From: Harmonia axyridis
Lineage: Eukaryota; Arthropoda; Insecta; Coleoptera; Coccinellidae
NCBI RefSeq assembly: GCF_914767665.1
Contig: NC_059503.1
Coordinates: 14,632,001-14,696,000 of the forward strand
Length of the DNA: 64,000 bases
Direction of reading: 5' to 3'
Shown: positions 35,965-47,604 of the stretch, piece by piece
Layout of the letters: every line of letters begins with the position of its first letter
Numbering within the stretch: position 1 is the first letter of the stretch
Program-made: the position numbers and the translations under genes
Notes under the pieces: model-generated
What the model was told of the DNA's origin: nothing
Database searches by the model: none
Seen by the model: only the letters and a program-made list of their open reading frames with translations

Positions 35965-37448
35965 TGTAACGATTCAACGGACCGTATATAATTTTGCCCA
36001 GCTCATGTTTAAGAGACGCCACTGATCCCCGATGTAATTTATCGAACACTATCGATTCTCATATTTGATACAGAGAGTGCGCGGAGATTGCCGTTCAATG
36101 TGGAAATTTTTCAGTTTTCAGCTGAAAGAGGATTATTATGAATTTGACGACTGATTGAAAACAGGTGGAGAGTGAGTGTGATATTTTTTGGTGGCTTTAC
36201 GTTTGGTTGAGTATCTTAATATTAGATATTGAATATTACCTAATTATTTCTTTGAATATTAGTAATACTATCTTACGATTTGATATATGATAGTTTAATT
36301 TGATATTTCATTGTCTCTTTTCTTTTTTTCTCTTGACACACATTGGTGTGTAAGGATTTTTTTTCCTTCTTTCTTTTGAGAGCCGCCAGGAAGTACATAT
36401 TCCCTTTCTTGCTGTAATTAGCTCTAAATTTCATTCAAATCAAATAAATTTCCTTCTTACAATAACTATCGGATCATTTGTACCTTTTTTTTTCTTTGTA
36501 TTTCATTGTTTCTTATAACATAAGTTTTTTTTTACTTTCCGGAAAGTATTCAATAAGTAACTCATTTGTATATAATATTTTATAATTTCTGTCAATTCCA
36601 AATTTTATACAATACTTTTGATACTATTTTTCCAAATTCAACCAGAACATTTTTATCTTCGACAATTGTACAAATCTAATTTCCTGAATTTTTCTCTCCA
36701 CGCATGCTCAAGCATCCATTTTGATACGAAGAAGATTCCACAATTCCTGTACAAGTTCCTAACCAGGCTGCACTGAATCTTCATCCTGATCAAGGTTACA
36801 CAGAAACCTTCATCTAATATTTGGACGAAATACTGCAAGTGCCGTTGAGTTTCACTTCAGGCGAGCATCCACCAAATTGGAACCCGAGATTTGAATTGTT
36901 TTTCGCTACTTCGGTCCAAGAGCAATATTCTGATATCAAGCAACTATCAAAATTGAGAAACAAGATCTACCAAGTGAGATATCAAAATTCATCTTTCGAT
37001 AACCTACTTATTCCAAATTCTGTCTGGAGACTTAATATCCCAATTGTAAGATCAGTGAAATTTTCATCATTTGTAAATGTTCTGAGTTTATTTTTTTTCA
37101 GCCTTCAGCAATATTTTTTTTGAAATTCTGAATTTATTTTTTTCTAAGCCTTCAGCAATATTTTTTAAATAGTTTTAATATATTTGTAAAATTTAATTCG
37201 TTTTATTTCTTACCACTAAGCAAGATCTCTCTTATCTATCTCCCGTTTCTCTTACTTAACTTCATTTTTTTTTATCATCTCTATTAATATTTTTTTTTTT
37301 TGAGAAATTTCATTTTATGAAATTTGGTTTACTTTAGTAAGCCTGGCGCCCAACAATTAATTAGTCAAGTTAACAAGTTCATTTGGTGCCCACACCCTCA
37401 CCGTATCAACTGAGCAGCCGACAGGCATACGTGTGATTTAACTTTACA
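35965..37448. mobile_element. LTR-like insertion (probable solo LTR), 1,484 bp
   Basis: The inserted block begins TGTAACGATT and ends TTTAACTTTACA, i.e. 5'-TGTAA...TTACA-3' inverted tips, and is flanked on both sides by ACAC (35961-35964 and 37449-37452). Removing block plus one ACAC restores the mariner codons for DQLGVVYYELL exactly. A 4-bp duplication and TG...CA tips are typical of LTR retroelements. No coding region survives, and the interior is T-rich. A TGGCGCCCAAC string at about 37347 resembles a retroviral-type primer site but lies inside the block, so its meaning is unclear. Class not assigned. Confidence 0.7.
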
Positions 37449-38050
37449 ACACCTAGCTGGTCCCCCATATACAGAGCATGAGCTTGGCGCCATGAATATT
37501 TGGCTTGGCCGTCGATGATGATGCATGGCCGGGTAGTCCCCATGCTTTTCTTCGCTTCTGATTATCGTAACGGATCCACTTTTCATCGCCAGTCACGATA
37601 CGATGCAGAAAACCCTTTCTTTTATGTCGCTGAAGCAGCTGTTCGCAAGTGAAAAAACGCCGTTCGACGTCTCTCAGCTTCAGTTCGTACGGCACCCAAT
37701 TTCCTTGCTTTTGGATCATTCCCATGGCTTTCAAACGCTTGGAAATGGTTGTTCGGTCAACTCCCAATGCTTCAGCAAGTTCTTCTTGTGTTTGACACGA
37801 ATCTTCATCAAGCAAAGTCGCCAATTCTTGATCTTCAAAGATTTGCGGCCGCCCGGAACGCTCCTTGTCTTCCACGTCGAAATCGCCACTTTTGAAGCGT
37901 CGAAACCATCCGCGAACACTTGAATCATCGACACAACCTTCTCCAAGCTTCCTGAAGCAACCGATGCGGCTCGGCAGCAGATTTCTTCAAATTGAACCAA
38001 TAAAGTGAAACTTCCCGCAAATGACGTCGACTCGGCTCAAATTTCGACAT
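37449..38050 (-). pseudogene. Mos1-like transposase copy B, N-terminal half
   Basis: The start at 38050 gives MSKFEPSRRHLREVSLYWFN and LKKSAAEPHRLLQEA, then a 2-base deletion shifts the frame. The downstream frame reads KSGDFDVEDKERSGRPQIFE, the helix-turn-helix LAEALGVDRTTISKRLKAMG, NWVPYELKLRDVERR and the first catalytic Asp (RIVTGDEKWIRYDN), up to LMLCIW. One base is lost in the Trp-Trp pair, and the sequence then meets the inserted element. Confidence 0.85.
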
Positions 38051-38220
38051 TTTCACGATTTCAAAAATTTATGATGCGAACAAATTTCAACTAATGTGTT
38101 AGTGTGGAATTGTTGACAGATGAATAAGCTTTGATTATGACATATGTAACCATTAAATACTCGCACAGTATTGGAGGCGCCATCTCTTACAAAAAACGGG
38201 AAAGACTTATTCACACACCT

Positions 38221-38419
38221 GATAAATACTTGACTTGATTTGAGATTGAAAAACTACTACGTGACTTTACCTTGACTTGAAATCAAGTCAACCTCAAGCC
38301 AAGTAGCTTGAAAATCAATCCAAGCAGTGAATTTCTATCTGGCAGTATACTTTTCACGCATACAGTTTCTTTACTTAATACCTACTGGCTTCTTACACTT
38401 AAAATCAATTGAAGAAACG
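38221..38419. other. Spacer between mariner and fold-back
   Basis: AT-rich; a tract around 38230-38320 repeats CTTGACTT/AAGTCAAG strings in both orientations (weak local inverted repeats). No gene. Confidence 0.4.
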
Positions 38420-38838
38420 CCAATTTAAAGAAATGATCAAAATATTTGGAGACATTCATTTTAACAAAATGGAATGAAGACCACGTGAACAATCACAACC
38501 ATAGTTTGAATTCTATAAAGGTGTTCGAAATGACTTTATATTTTGAGAGTTGAAAAAGTCCCATCAATATTTATCGCTCATATGATCTGCTCAGAGGTCT
38601 GCAAACTTTTTTAATAATTTCAATATAATTGAAATGATGTGCAGCTCTATTTGAAAATGTTTGCAGACATCTGAACAGATCGTATGAGCGATAACTATTG
38701 ATGAGACTTTATCCGCTGCAAATATGCAATCATTTCGAACTCAGAATTCAGACTATGTTTCTGTTTGTTCACGTGGTCCCCATTTCATCTTGTCAAAATT
38801 AATGTTTTCAAATATTTTGACGTTTTCTTTGTTTTGGA
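38420..38838. repeat. Fold-back repeat with ~195-bp arms
   Basis: The left arm contains TCAAAATATTTGGAGACATT, GACCACGTGAACAA, CATAGTTTGAATTCT, TTCGAAATGA and TTATCGCTCATATGATCTG. The right arm, read from the other strand, contains TCAAAATATTTGAAAACATT, GACCACGTGAACAA, CATAGTCTGAATTCT, TTCGAAATGA and TTATCGCTCATACGATCTG in the same order. The spacer is short. Non-coding. The outer ends do not carry TACAGGGTG, so this is a separate fold-back family. Confidence 0.75.
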
Positions 38839-39982
38839 ATATCGTTAATTGATATTATAAGGAGGTATCAAAAGGAGCTGATTAATCGCCAATACTTGTA
38901 CAAAATATTAGATGCGAAGCATTTTGAAAATTATTCATTTTAGGCACAACAAAAAATGAAAAATACTCACTAGGGTATCCGACAGCCTGAAAAACAAGGC
39001 ATACCATTTGGATAAATGGAATTATTGACATTCCTGAATGTCATTTTAAAAAAATTGCAGAATCTTTCGGACTTACCGGGATTTCAATCAAAAAACCGTA
39101 CCTACAATTACCTCGGACGGTTTTCAAGATGATGATCTCTAGTTAAAACAATTATATCCATGAAATTTCTCGACAAAAGAGGCCTATATCAAAAAGTACC
39201 ACAGATAAATAATGACAGTTGGGGTATTTCATAAGGATTATGAGTATGATAAAAAATTGGACATTCTCATTTGAAAAAAGAGGGTGGTATCTATCGTATT
39301 TCGTCACTTTCGTACCAGCCTATGCTTATGCGTTGACGATTCTCGAGTCCGTGGAAAATGGCCAAAATTTTCAAGAGTTTCAAGCGATTTGAAACCTAAG
39401 AACACAAAGAATGATTATTGCATGATCCGATTAAAAATTGAAAAAAAAGGAAGGTAAAACGCAGAGAAATTGTAATCAGTGAAATGAATTGTGCGTCAAT
39501 TTCCAATTATAACGTGCCTTCGTGTAATACAATTGGGTTGATGCTATCAGAAACGAGCGTATACCATTTCAATGATTGCGTTTTTGATAAAGAGGAGGGA
39601 AATTGCACCGTGAATCGTTATGTTTATCATAATTGACATTACATCAACCATGCTGCACCGTTTGATATTAGAGAGTTTGTAACTGGAGCGGCCAAAAGGT
39701 AGGTGGTAATTTTGCGGAATTTTTCAAGAAAATAAGTCGTTAGAGAAACTTGAAATGGCGTTTAACGTAACGGATGGTTGACTCTGAATGTTACTTGGCA
39801 AATCAGGAATATCGGATTTAAAACAGTTTGTAATAATGTCGATATTATGTGATGCAACTATGATTGAAGTTGTTGAGATCGTTTCCTTTGAATATACATA
39901 AATCGTGCAGGCTATTTCTGAAGATATTCTACTGACGAAATTCTTGTTGAAAGAAGAACAGTACCGTTTTTGGTTGCAAAAT
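38839..39982. other. AT-rich sequence, nothing recognised
   Basis: No protein-like frame or repeat ends identified; a 91-codon minus frame (39724-39999) has no recognisable domain. Confidence 0.4.
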
Positions 39983-40166
39983 ACAGGGTGGTTCACCACG
40001 AGGGTCTAGCAGACTTTATGAAGAACTAATCATGAATTTGTTCTGAAAATTTGCATGTTTGGGTTTGAGACCATGATCTTTCTTTCCGAAATATTTTCAG
40101 ATCTCTACAACTTCCGGTTATACCGAAAACAGACTACTACTTTCTTATTTCAAATGGCACACCTAG
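39983..40166 (+). repeat. Partial repeat starting TACAGGGTGG, cut by the DD41D element
   Basis: Begins TACAGGGTGGTTCACCACG and contains ACTTCCGGTTATACCG and TTTCAAATGGCACACC, which resemble 18.8 kb. It stops at the TA where the DD41D element starts, and no continuation was recognised on the far side. Confidence 0.45.
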
Positions 40167-40407
40167 TAAAGGTGTTTTTTTTTAGAGCTATAGAACTTTA
40201 AATTGCAATAAAACAACGATGGATTATTCGATTGACATGAATTTTATTTATCCGCAAGATAATCTTGTGGCATTACATTTTAAATATTATTTCTGGCATA
40301 TGACCGCCACGGCTGGCTCGGATGTAGTCCAATCTGGACGTCCAATTTTCGATGACTTTTGTAGCCGTATATCGGCAATAACACGGCGAATGTTGTCTTC
40401 CAAATGG

Positions 40408-40481
40408 TCAAGGGTTTGTGGCTTATCCACATAGACCAATGAAAAGTCATTGGTCTATGTGGATAAGCCACAAACCCTTGA
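40408..40481. repeat. Perfect 35-bp-arm hairpin
   Basis: The left arm 40408-40442 and right arm 40447-40481 are exact reverse complements with a 4-base loop AAAG. The arm sequence is the normal transposase coding sequence around KSLVYVDKPQTL; in the sister copy at 62610-62660 it occurs only once. Confidence 0.9.
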
Positions 40482-40482
40482 T

Positions 40483-40506
40483 GGGGCTATGTAAAGACAT
40501 AGCCCC
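40483..40506. repeat. Perfect 10-bp-arm hairpin beside the 35-bp one
   Basis: GGGGCTATGT, loop AAAG, ACATAGCCCC. The arm is the WGYV coding segment. The loop has the same four bases as the neighbouring larger hairpin; only one base separates the two structures. Confidence 0.9.
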
Positions 40507-41150
40507 ACAGAAAGTAGTCTAGCGGTGTAAAATCACAAAATCTTGGAGGCCAATTCACAGTTCCAAAACGTGAAATTAGGCGGTCACCAAACGTGTCTTT
40601 CAATAAATCGATTGTGGCACGAGCTGTGTGACATGTTGCGCCGTCTTGTTGGAACCACAGCTTCTGGACATCATGGTTGTTCAATTCAGGAATGAAAAAG
40701 TTAGTAATCATGGCTCTATACCGATCACCATTGACTCTAACGTTCTGGCCATCATCGTTTTTGAAGAAGTACGGACCAATGATTCCACCAGCCCATAAAG
40801 CGCACCAAACAGTCAGTTTTTCTGGATGTAACGGTGTTTCGACATACACTTGAGGATTAGCTTCACTCCAAATGCGGCAGTTTTGTTTGTTGACGTAGCC
40901 ATTCAACCAGAAGTGCGCTTCATCGCTGAACAAAATAAAATGGACGTAGTGCGCGATACGTATTCCGCACAGAACCATTATTTTCGAAATGAAATTACAC
41001 TATTTGCAAGTGTTGTTCAGGCATGAGTCTATTCATGATGAATTGCCAAATCAAATTGAGAATAAATCACTTGACAGCTGTGAAATCGGTTGCCATCTCG
41101 AACAGTAATGCCAACTTAAAGTTATATACCTCGAAAAAAAACACCCGTTA

Positions 41151-44100
41151 TATTATTATATATCGCACACCAAATGCAGACAGCATACCGAAAAAAAGAA
41201 TTATATTTCAGTGATATCAGATCCGACAGAGTTGAAATTTTGTTGCTCATGGATATACAATTAAGATCGAAAATCTAATGAGAGTTATTTCCTTTTTTTG
41301 TCATTTAAATAACAATTTTTTGCTATATTTCAGTAGCTTTACATTTTGAATAACTCTTATTTATGGAATTATACCTCGCCTACATAAACAAAGAAAATTT
41401 CATAACATAATACATTATAATTTATAACATCAATTCCTATCATATTTAATGACCTTCTGCAAACAAGATTCAAATTTTTGCCGGAACTGTGAAAGGATAT
41501 AGAATAAAATATTCAAGAAAAACACTACTCGGGTTCAGGAAATAACCTATGGACCATGGAAGTACAAGAAACACATTGAAATATGTTAATATTCAATAGG
41601 TAAAGAAGGGAATGTTATTTCTTCCGAGTTAACCGAAAGTAAGAGGCATTTAAGAATTGATGACCACTTTTGGGGTGGAAAAAAAATAAGTCTTTTTTTT
41701 GCTCGTAAAATGCAGTTCAAGTTATTTTGAAAAACTTCAAAAGACACGAAGTCTTTTGAATTGAAATATAAAAAATAAACCTACAAAAAAAAAAAAGAAA
41801 AAGAGATACATGTAGATAAATATATGTTATTTTAGATTCAAATAAACATAAACATGAAAATTACATAAAACATATGTATGAACTAAATGAAAAAATATAT
41901 TTTATTGGTCTACTCTCCATAACTTATTGGTATTGGTTCTTTGATATAGGAGAAAGGTGTAATTTTGATCGTTCTTGATATTGTTCTTTTATGATCACAG
42001 TTAGGAATAAAATTAACAGTGGTATAACTTTGAAATTACATTTCTCCCGATTTATAATGTTTTATCATTCATAAATTTACTTCATATTTCAAAAATACCG
42101 GTCTTTACTGGTCATTAACCAACATTTTATTATAATCGTTTCAAAAATAATAACAAATATATTTGACAAAAAAAAAAGGAAATTATGTTACACAAAATGA
42201 GCTCAATTACATATTTCAATTATGAAGAGGGAAGGAATGCAGCAAATGGAAGCTACACGTTCTCGCGATGAAATTTCGCATTTCATTCAGGAGAGATTGC
42301 AGGAAGGCTATAAACGTTTTGCTCATTAAAATTGAAATTACCTAAAATGAAGAACTGCACTCTCCCCACGACGAGTATTAAAATTTGCGTTTCCTCTATC
42401 CTGCTAAATTTTATCGCTGCAGTATATGAAAATTTGGAATATTCGAAAATTCAAAACAAAACCACTGTAAAAAATCGAAGAAATATACATATTGAATTTT
42501 AGAGTTGTACCTTGCATTCAACTATAGATTCTCCTCATCAAGTAAAACACTTTTTTATATTTATCATTTTTCCAGAGTTGGATCTGGTAAAAAGTTATTA
42601 GCATTTCACAATGGGCTAATGCAATCCTGTTCTTTCGATAATTACATCACCGATATAAAACAGAACTCAATCAATGTGAATATAGAAATTCTATGTTTGT
42701 GGATCCATAATTATGGTATAATTTGTTGATTTTTTCAATGATTTAACATAACTTAATCTTGAGTATTTTCAAAAGGATACGTTCTGCGCGTAACGATGAA
42801 GAAAAATTTTATTTTCTAAAATGATAGATTATTTCAATAGAGACTCTGAACTAGGTTTTTATTATGTAATTCATGGATCAGCAAGGCTATAAATTGGGAC
42901 CATTAGAAGTGAAAAAAATTATAATTGAAGAATAGATCTTCGAGTTAAAAAAAAACCTTACACAAAAATTCATTTAATTCTGAATAATCATGTTGAAGCA
43001 ATAAAGGACATTTTTTCCACCTAAACCGAATCTGAAGAAATGGTTAATGAAATAAAATTCACCTGACAAAGCCACAATGTTGGCGAAATATTTTTTGTTA
43101 ATATTGAAATATGTATTTGTGAACAATATTTTTTTAATTTTATTTTGAAAAAGGGTTTCATCTTATGAGAAAAATCTATAGTTAAATTTAATAGAGTATA
43201 GTATATAGAATGTAGTATTACTTTGAGACAACCCTGTATATGCAGCGTTTATTTGAAACTCACCCCGTATATCTAATAACTCTTTATTCAATTCTTATTT
43301 TCATGAGCATGAGAAGCCGATATGACGAGTTGTCAAACTAGAAATATCAATGCCAACTAAATTGCAACTGATTTTTTGTTGTGCACTAGATATTATTCGA
43401 ACCATAATAATATTCAAAAGAATTCATTTTATCCCAAACGATTTCAGAGACTAATCATTAGGTATAATATAATACGGAGAAGAAAAGCAAAATAAAACTT
43501 CCCATATGAATTTTTCCTCTCATAACTTCTTTTCTCGTTGATGACAAGAATACCCTGAGACAGATTCAATCTGCACAGAGACAAATAGAAAGAGTTCCTG
43601 ATTCAGTAGCTAACGTTTTGACAGATTATTAGTGGGATACTTCATGAAGATTTCAAGACAACATGACATTTTACTCATAGTATGTAGAGAAGATTGAGCA
43701 CGTAGAAGTAAAAGGCAAAAGTTTTCAGATTGTACTGTCGTGAAGCATCATATCATTCATACCGTATTAACTCCAAAGATAACCGTTTGCTTTTTCGTTC
43801 CAATAATAGTGTATAAAGAAAACAATGTCAGATTATCTGAATACTCTCAACTTCACGTACCTACCTATGGAGTAAATTTATTCAAATGATAAATAAATTT
43901 TCCTGACAAAATTCCCAGTGCTTCTATTTTCTTCGTTATTCCCCGAAAATGATGTTTTCTTTCCCAATAATATTAAACATAGCATTGGTATAGGGTTGAA
44001 ACTTTTCAACTGAAATGTTGCAAACCAATATCGATTTAAAGTATTATCTGAAAGCATACTGAACTAGCTCTTATTTGGCTATATTAAAATATTCTAGACA

Positions 44101-46559
44101 GTATGATTTCCCTCTCTAGTGTTGAAGTATACCTAATTTAAAAGGAAAGAAGTTTGAGAAAATTGTAAGGATCTAAAAAAATCCAACGACTCAAGGATAA
44201 TCCAACAATAAGTTTTTATCTGTTAAATATTAAGGTAAATCATTATATTTCAAGAACAATAGGTTCATTGAAATTTTCCATTAGAATATTGATAAATCTT
44301 ACTATTTATATCTCATTATTACCGTTCAAATATCTATCTGAATGTTTTATCGCACCAGAGAATAGGAATGTGGAAATCACAAAGGAACCTTTGATAAAAA
44401 CAAGGTATTTTTTGAATCGATTAACTACGTGCTTACTACAGAGTAAGCACGTAGTGTGAACAGTCACACGCATATGATTCGAATTTCTTGAATAAAATTA
44501 ATTGGAAGAGAAGATTGTACCTACCATTCCAAACCAATTGAAACTAGCAAAAAAGTAAGTATACTGTCAGAAAATTCTGAAAAATATAGTATATCATGAA
44601 ACAAGTGCATAAATGATAACACGCACAACATTGTAAGATCTTGAAAGGCCCTTATACAAGTCTATCTTATAATATTACCTCGGAGGCTACCAAAGGTAGT
44701 GGAAGCATTGTGATTACATTTGAAATTTAACGCACATCCTTGTAATAACCTCAACTTCTACAATTCATTTGCAATTTAAATGATTTTCAGTTTAAAGAAC
44801 AAGGATTATAATGCTTATAAGAAAGAAAAGTATATGAAAATATCCAGTTCAGAGCATTTCCAACGCCTTACGAGTACATCCATTCTACTATTACATATGT
44901 TATTTGCCGTTACAGTGCATATCAAAATACGAGATTCGAATTGCAAAAGACGAACCATTCATCATTATCATTGTATCCTTATGTAATTTGAATGATCAAC
45001 ATCAAGCGATTTATTGAGCCGCCAACCTAGCAAAATTACGTGCTTAGCATATTATCACATATTATGATTTTGATTTGTAAGCTCAATGTGAGATAAAGCT
45101 GTATGAAAATGCAATTGTAACGATGCCTCGAGATACTCATCTTATCTCTGTTTCTCTGTTTAGCATTTCCACCCTTTGAGGATTACAAGATGATATTCGA
45201 TTAACATTATTATCAGCACAAGTTAGGGTTATACGGCAGATCTAATATGTATACTCTGATCGGCCATAAAATGCTTATTGTTATAATTACCTACCGTTAA
45301 CTTGAAGACAAGATCATGGCGTCATATAGTAGGTACCTTAAAACGTTCAACGCCAAATTAATTACTCAATTTAAGATCATCCTTGAAATGGCAGGAGAGC
45401 ACTTATTGTTTTTTTTTTTGCTTCATTAGAATTATATTTTTAGTTTATAGCTGTAAACAATTATTCTAGAGATAACTCACAATTTGTTTTCTGAGTTTAT
45501 TTTCAATTCGTACTTATAAATAAACGCATTTATTATAATAGAGTAATAATATTTCAGGATGAAGAATCAAAATCATAGTTTGGTTAGATCTTTCGAGTAC
45601 TTAATGACGCTTTTAGAGCGATTGTTTCCCAAACAGATCATTTCGTCACAATGTTTGTAATTTTCAATTTTTATATGGAGGTTTATTCCAAAAATTGAAA
45701 GAATCGATCAAGAAATTACCGCACAGAATCGAAATGAATCTGCACTGATGAACCTAGTGAGAAAGGAAGTACACTAAATATGGGACTTCGAAATTTTGTT
45801 TTCCTTATAAATTCAAAACTGCAGATTTGATCGAAATGAAAAAATGCATTGAAATGTAAAACAACAGTTTTTATATTGTTATATTGGATATAGCTATTAC
45901 AGATTTACCGTAGTGTGGTCTTGAAAATCTGAACTTCACGTCAGTGTTCTTGTTTTTTAACAAAACTTGTCACCATATTAATCGAAAAATACAAGGTATT
46001 TCAGAGAAGTAGGATCTAACTTCCAAAGGGAAATTTGCTGTACCTTTTGATATGAAAAGTTAATAAATTAAACGTGTATTCAGTATGGCAGCTTCATTTG
46101 AATAGAGAAATTAGATCTCCAGGAAAAAAATTGATAATATTATATATTCAATATATGACCAGAAAACTTCTGAAGATGCCTACCGCATTTGTATTCGAAA
46201 CGTTTGGTGAAAACCGATTTGGCCACGGTAATGAAAATCAGAATTATCTATATCTCTGTTGAACAATCTCACCGCAAAAACCTTCAGTAATATACATTAT
46301 ATTGTTTTATTCCTATAGGTATAGAATGAATTTTCATAAATTGAAGGTAACCAATTGTATTTTGTTCAATAATAATCGAAACGATCAAGCGTAGTTGTCG
46401 CATCTTCTACAGATTCAGTAACATGCTATTATCATCGGCAAGATTAATGAAACATGCTTGATCACACAGCTTAAACTCAAGATCTAGCTCACAGTGAGTA
46501 CTGGCTTTTTTCATTCGATTAAAAAAGACCCAGGTAAAAAAATTGACTCTAATTGACTT
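41151..46559. other. Long AT-rich stretch without gene
   Basis: No protein-like frame, TIR pair or RNA gene was recognised. Only small features stand out: unpaired ACCCTGTA/CCCCGTATA motifs at about 43230-43270 and a perfect short hairpin at 44424-44455. A short block at about 46165-46210 (TGCCTACCGCA, then AACGTTTGGTG) recurs at about 61150. Confidence 0.4.
44424..44455. repeat. Perfect 14-bp-arm hairpin
   Basis: ACTACGTGCTTACT, loop ACAG, AGTAAGCACGTAGT. The arms are exact. It is not followed by a T run that would suggest a terminator, and no gene is adjacent. Confidence 0.8.
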
Positions 46560-46705
46560 CATTAGGAAATTCGGCTCTAAAGAAGAAATTATTGCCGAAG
46601 TTGAAGCCTTTACTACAGAAAAGGTATGAAATTTATAGGAACTTTGGGGTACATGTGTATCAATCTTGAAGGTGACTAACTTGTCACTTGAATAGGTGCC
46701 TATTG
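46560..46705 (+). pseudogene. Mariner C-terminal relict (plus)
   Basis: Plus-strand codons read KFGSKEEIIAEVEAF, then TEKV, a stop, and SILEGD, matching the mariner C-terminal KKFSANEEVIAE...EAYFEAKD and ALEGNYVE blocks. Only the tail of the protein survives. Confidence 0.5.
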
Positions 46706-46719
46706 TGTAAAAAGATTCG

Positions 46720-46950
46720 TCTTTACTTCCGAAATAGGCTTCAACATTGGCATCACTTATTCATCAAAGCCAAATATATTTCCCTGGGACATTATTTTAG
46801 GCCTGCAAAAATACAGTTATCTATGGGGGCCATATCTGGAACGTAAGCTGGGTGGTCAAACAGTTGGAAGTACCAGTCCTTCAATTTTCATCCATTTGTG
46901 ACAAAAAAACAGAATCGACGATGCCTTGTGGCTTTTGACCAGCGGTAAAC
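46720..46950 (-). pseudogene. Mariner relict (minus), facing its neighbour
   Basis: On the minus strand are decayed equivalents of CHKSMKTM, the PPYSPDLAPSDF region (written PPSLRSRYG after frameshifts), RPKIMSQGNIFGFDE and MLKPISEVKTN. Together with the plus relict at 46560 it forms an inverted pair of the same transposase tail, separated by about 40 bases. Confidence 0.5.
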
Positions 46951-47604
46951 TGGTTTTTACTCCTTTTTTAAAAATGCACATTTTATGCATTTTTCTTGCA
47001 TATTTCAAGTTTTTATGTTGCATACAATCCGGTCTCTACTTATCGTGGGTATCTTAAAGCTCCAGTAAAAGCTTTCGTACGAGTTGCTTTGCATATGACA
47101 CATGACTGACAATGAGTCGAGCTCCCTCTGAAATATGCGAACTATTTATTCTGTAACCACAGGTCTCTGCTCGTGGTGTAGAGTAGGCCAGTATCTGAAA
47201 TAAATCCGCATTATGCGGTGTTCCACCGAATCAATGTGTACATTCATCTGATTCTATAAACGAAAACCACTAATTGTACTAATTAGAGATCATATAGTGC
47301 GTAAGGTGAGTTATAAATACTCAAATGTCGTCAAGTTTATTTCAGAAATATCGACGTCGATGTCCAAAATAAAGTATCCAGTGAACTGTTCAAGTGTTCG
47401 GTTGGTAGTGGCCAACTATAGGAACAAGGGAATAGAATTTCATCGTACTCTTTGATCATCCAAAAAATTTGATCGATTTTTTTTAAATCTCTTTCGAATG
47501 GATGAAATTCAAATAGATATCGTTAGATACAGAATTCATAGTCACAGTTATCAAAATGCTAACTGATTTTTTTAAACAAGAGGTTATCCCGATAATATGA
47601 TGAA
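46951..47604. other. AT-rich sequence, nothing recognised
   Basis: No gene or paired ends seen. Around 47460-47530 the string CTTTCGAATGGATGAAATTC parallels CCTTCGAATGGATGCAATTC at 48038, hinting at a further local duplication. Confidence 0.35.

Larger units (their letters stand above)
35466..38220 (-). mobile_element. Mos1-like mariner copy B (second lineage), split by an insertion
   Basis: The right end, read on the minus strand, is TCAGGTGTGTGAATAAGTCT, then TTCCCGTTTTTT. The left end keeps only ACACCCGTTTTTTTTC at about 35471. The coding remnants at 37449-38050 and 35528-35964 are two halves of one transposase, separated by 1,484 bases of foreign sequence. Its ends differ from copies A, C and D, so it belongs to a different mariner family of the same broad group. 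Confidence 0.75.
40273..41036 (-). pseudogene. DD41D transposase, N-terminal region deleted (copy 1)
   Basis: The original start at 41036 gives MNRLMPEQHLQIV, then a stop, and ends at RALRPF. The sequence jumps straight to FILFSDEAHFWLNGYVNKQN, losing roughly 120 residues including most of the DNA-binding region and shifting frame. The catalytic part retains the first Asp (FSDEA), the second (WFQQDGATCH) and the third (FTPLDYFLWGY), with 41 residues between the last two. It then hits a scrambled hairpin region (40408-40506) and resumes with DHLEDNIRRVI-type codons to the stop at 40273. Confidence 0.85.
40169..41148 (-). mobile_element. DD41D (rosa-type) deletion derivative, copy 1
   Basis: The ends are AAGGTGTTTTTTTTTAGAGC on the left and, from the other strand, ACGGGTGTTTTTTTTCGAGG on the right; similarity continues through ATATAACTTTAA and GTTG. 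TA lies outside both ends (40167-40168 and 41149-41150). At 980 bp it is shorter than a full transposase gene plus ends because an N-terminal portion of the gene is deleted. Confidence 0.8.

Noticed and set aside
37343..37360. TGGCGCCCAAC as proof of a retrovirus-like element with adjacent LTR
   Set aside because: The ~100 bases to its right and the first ~100 bases of the insert are not copies of each other, so no LTR pair with this primer site can be shown.
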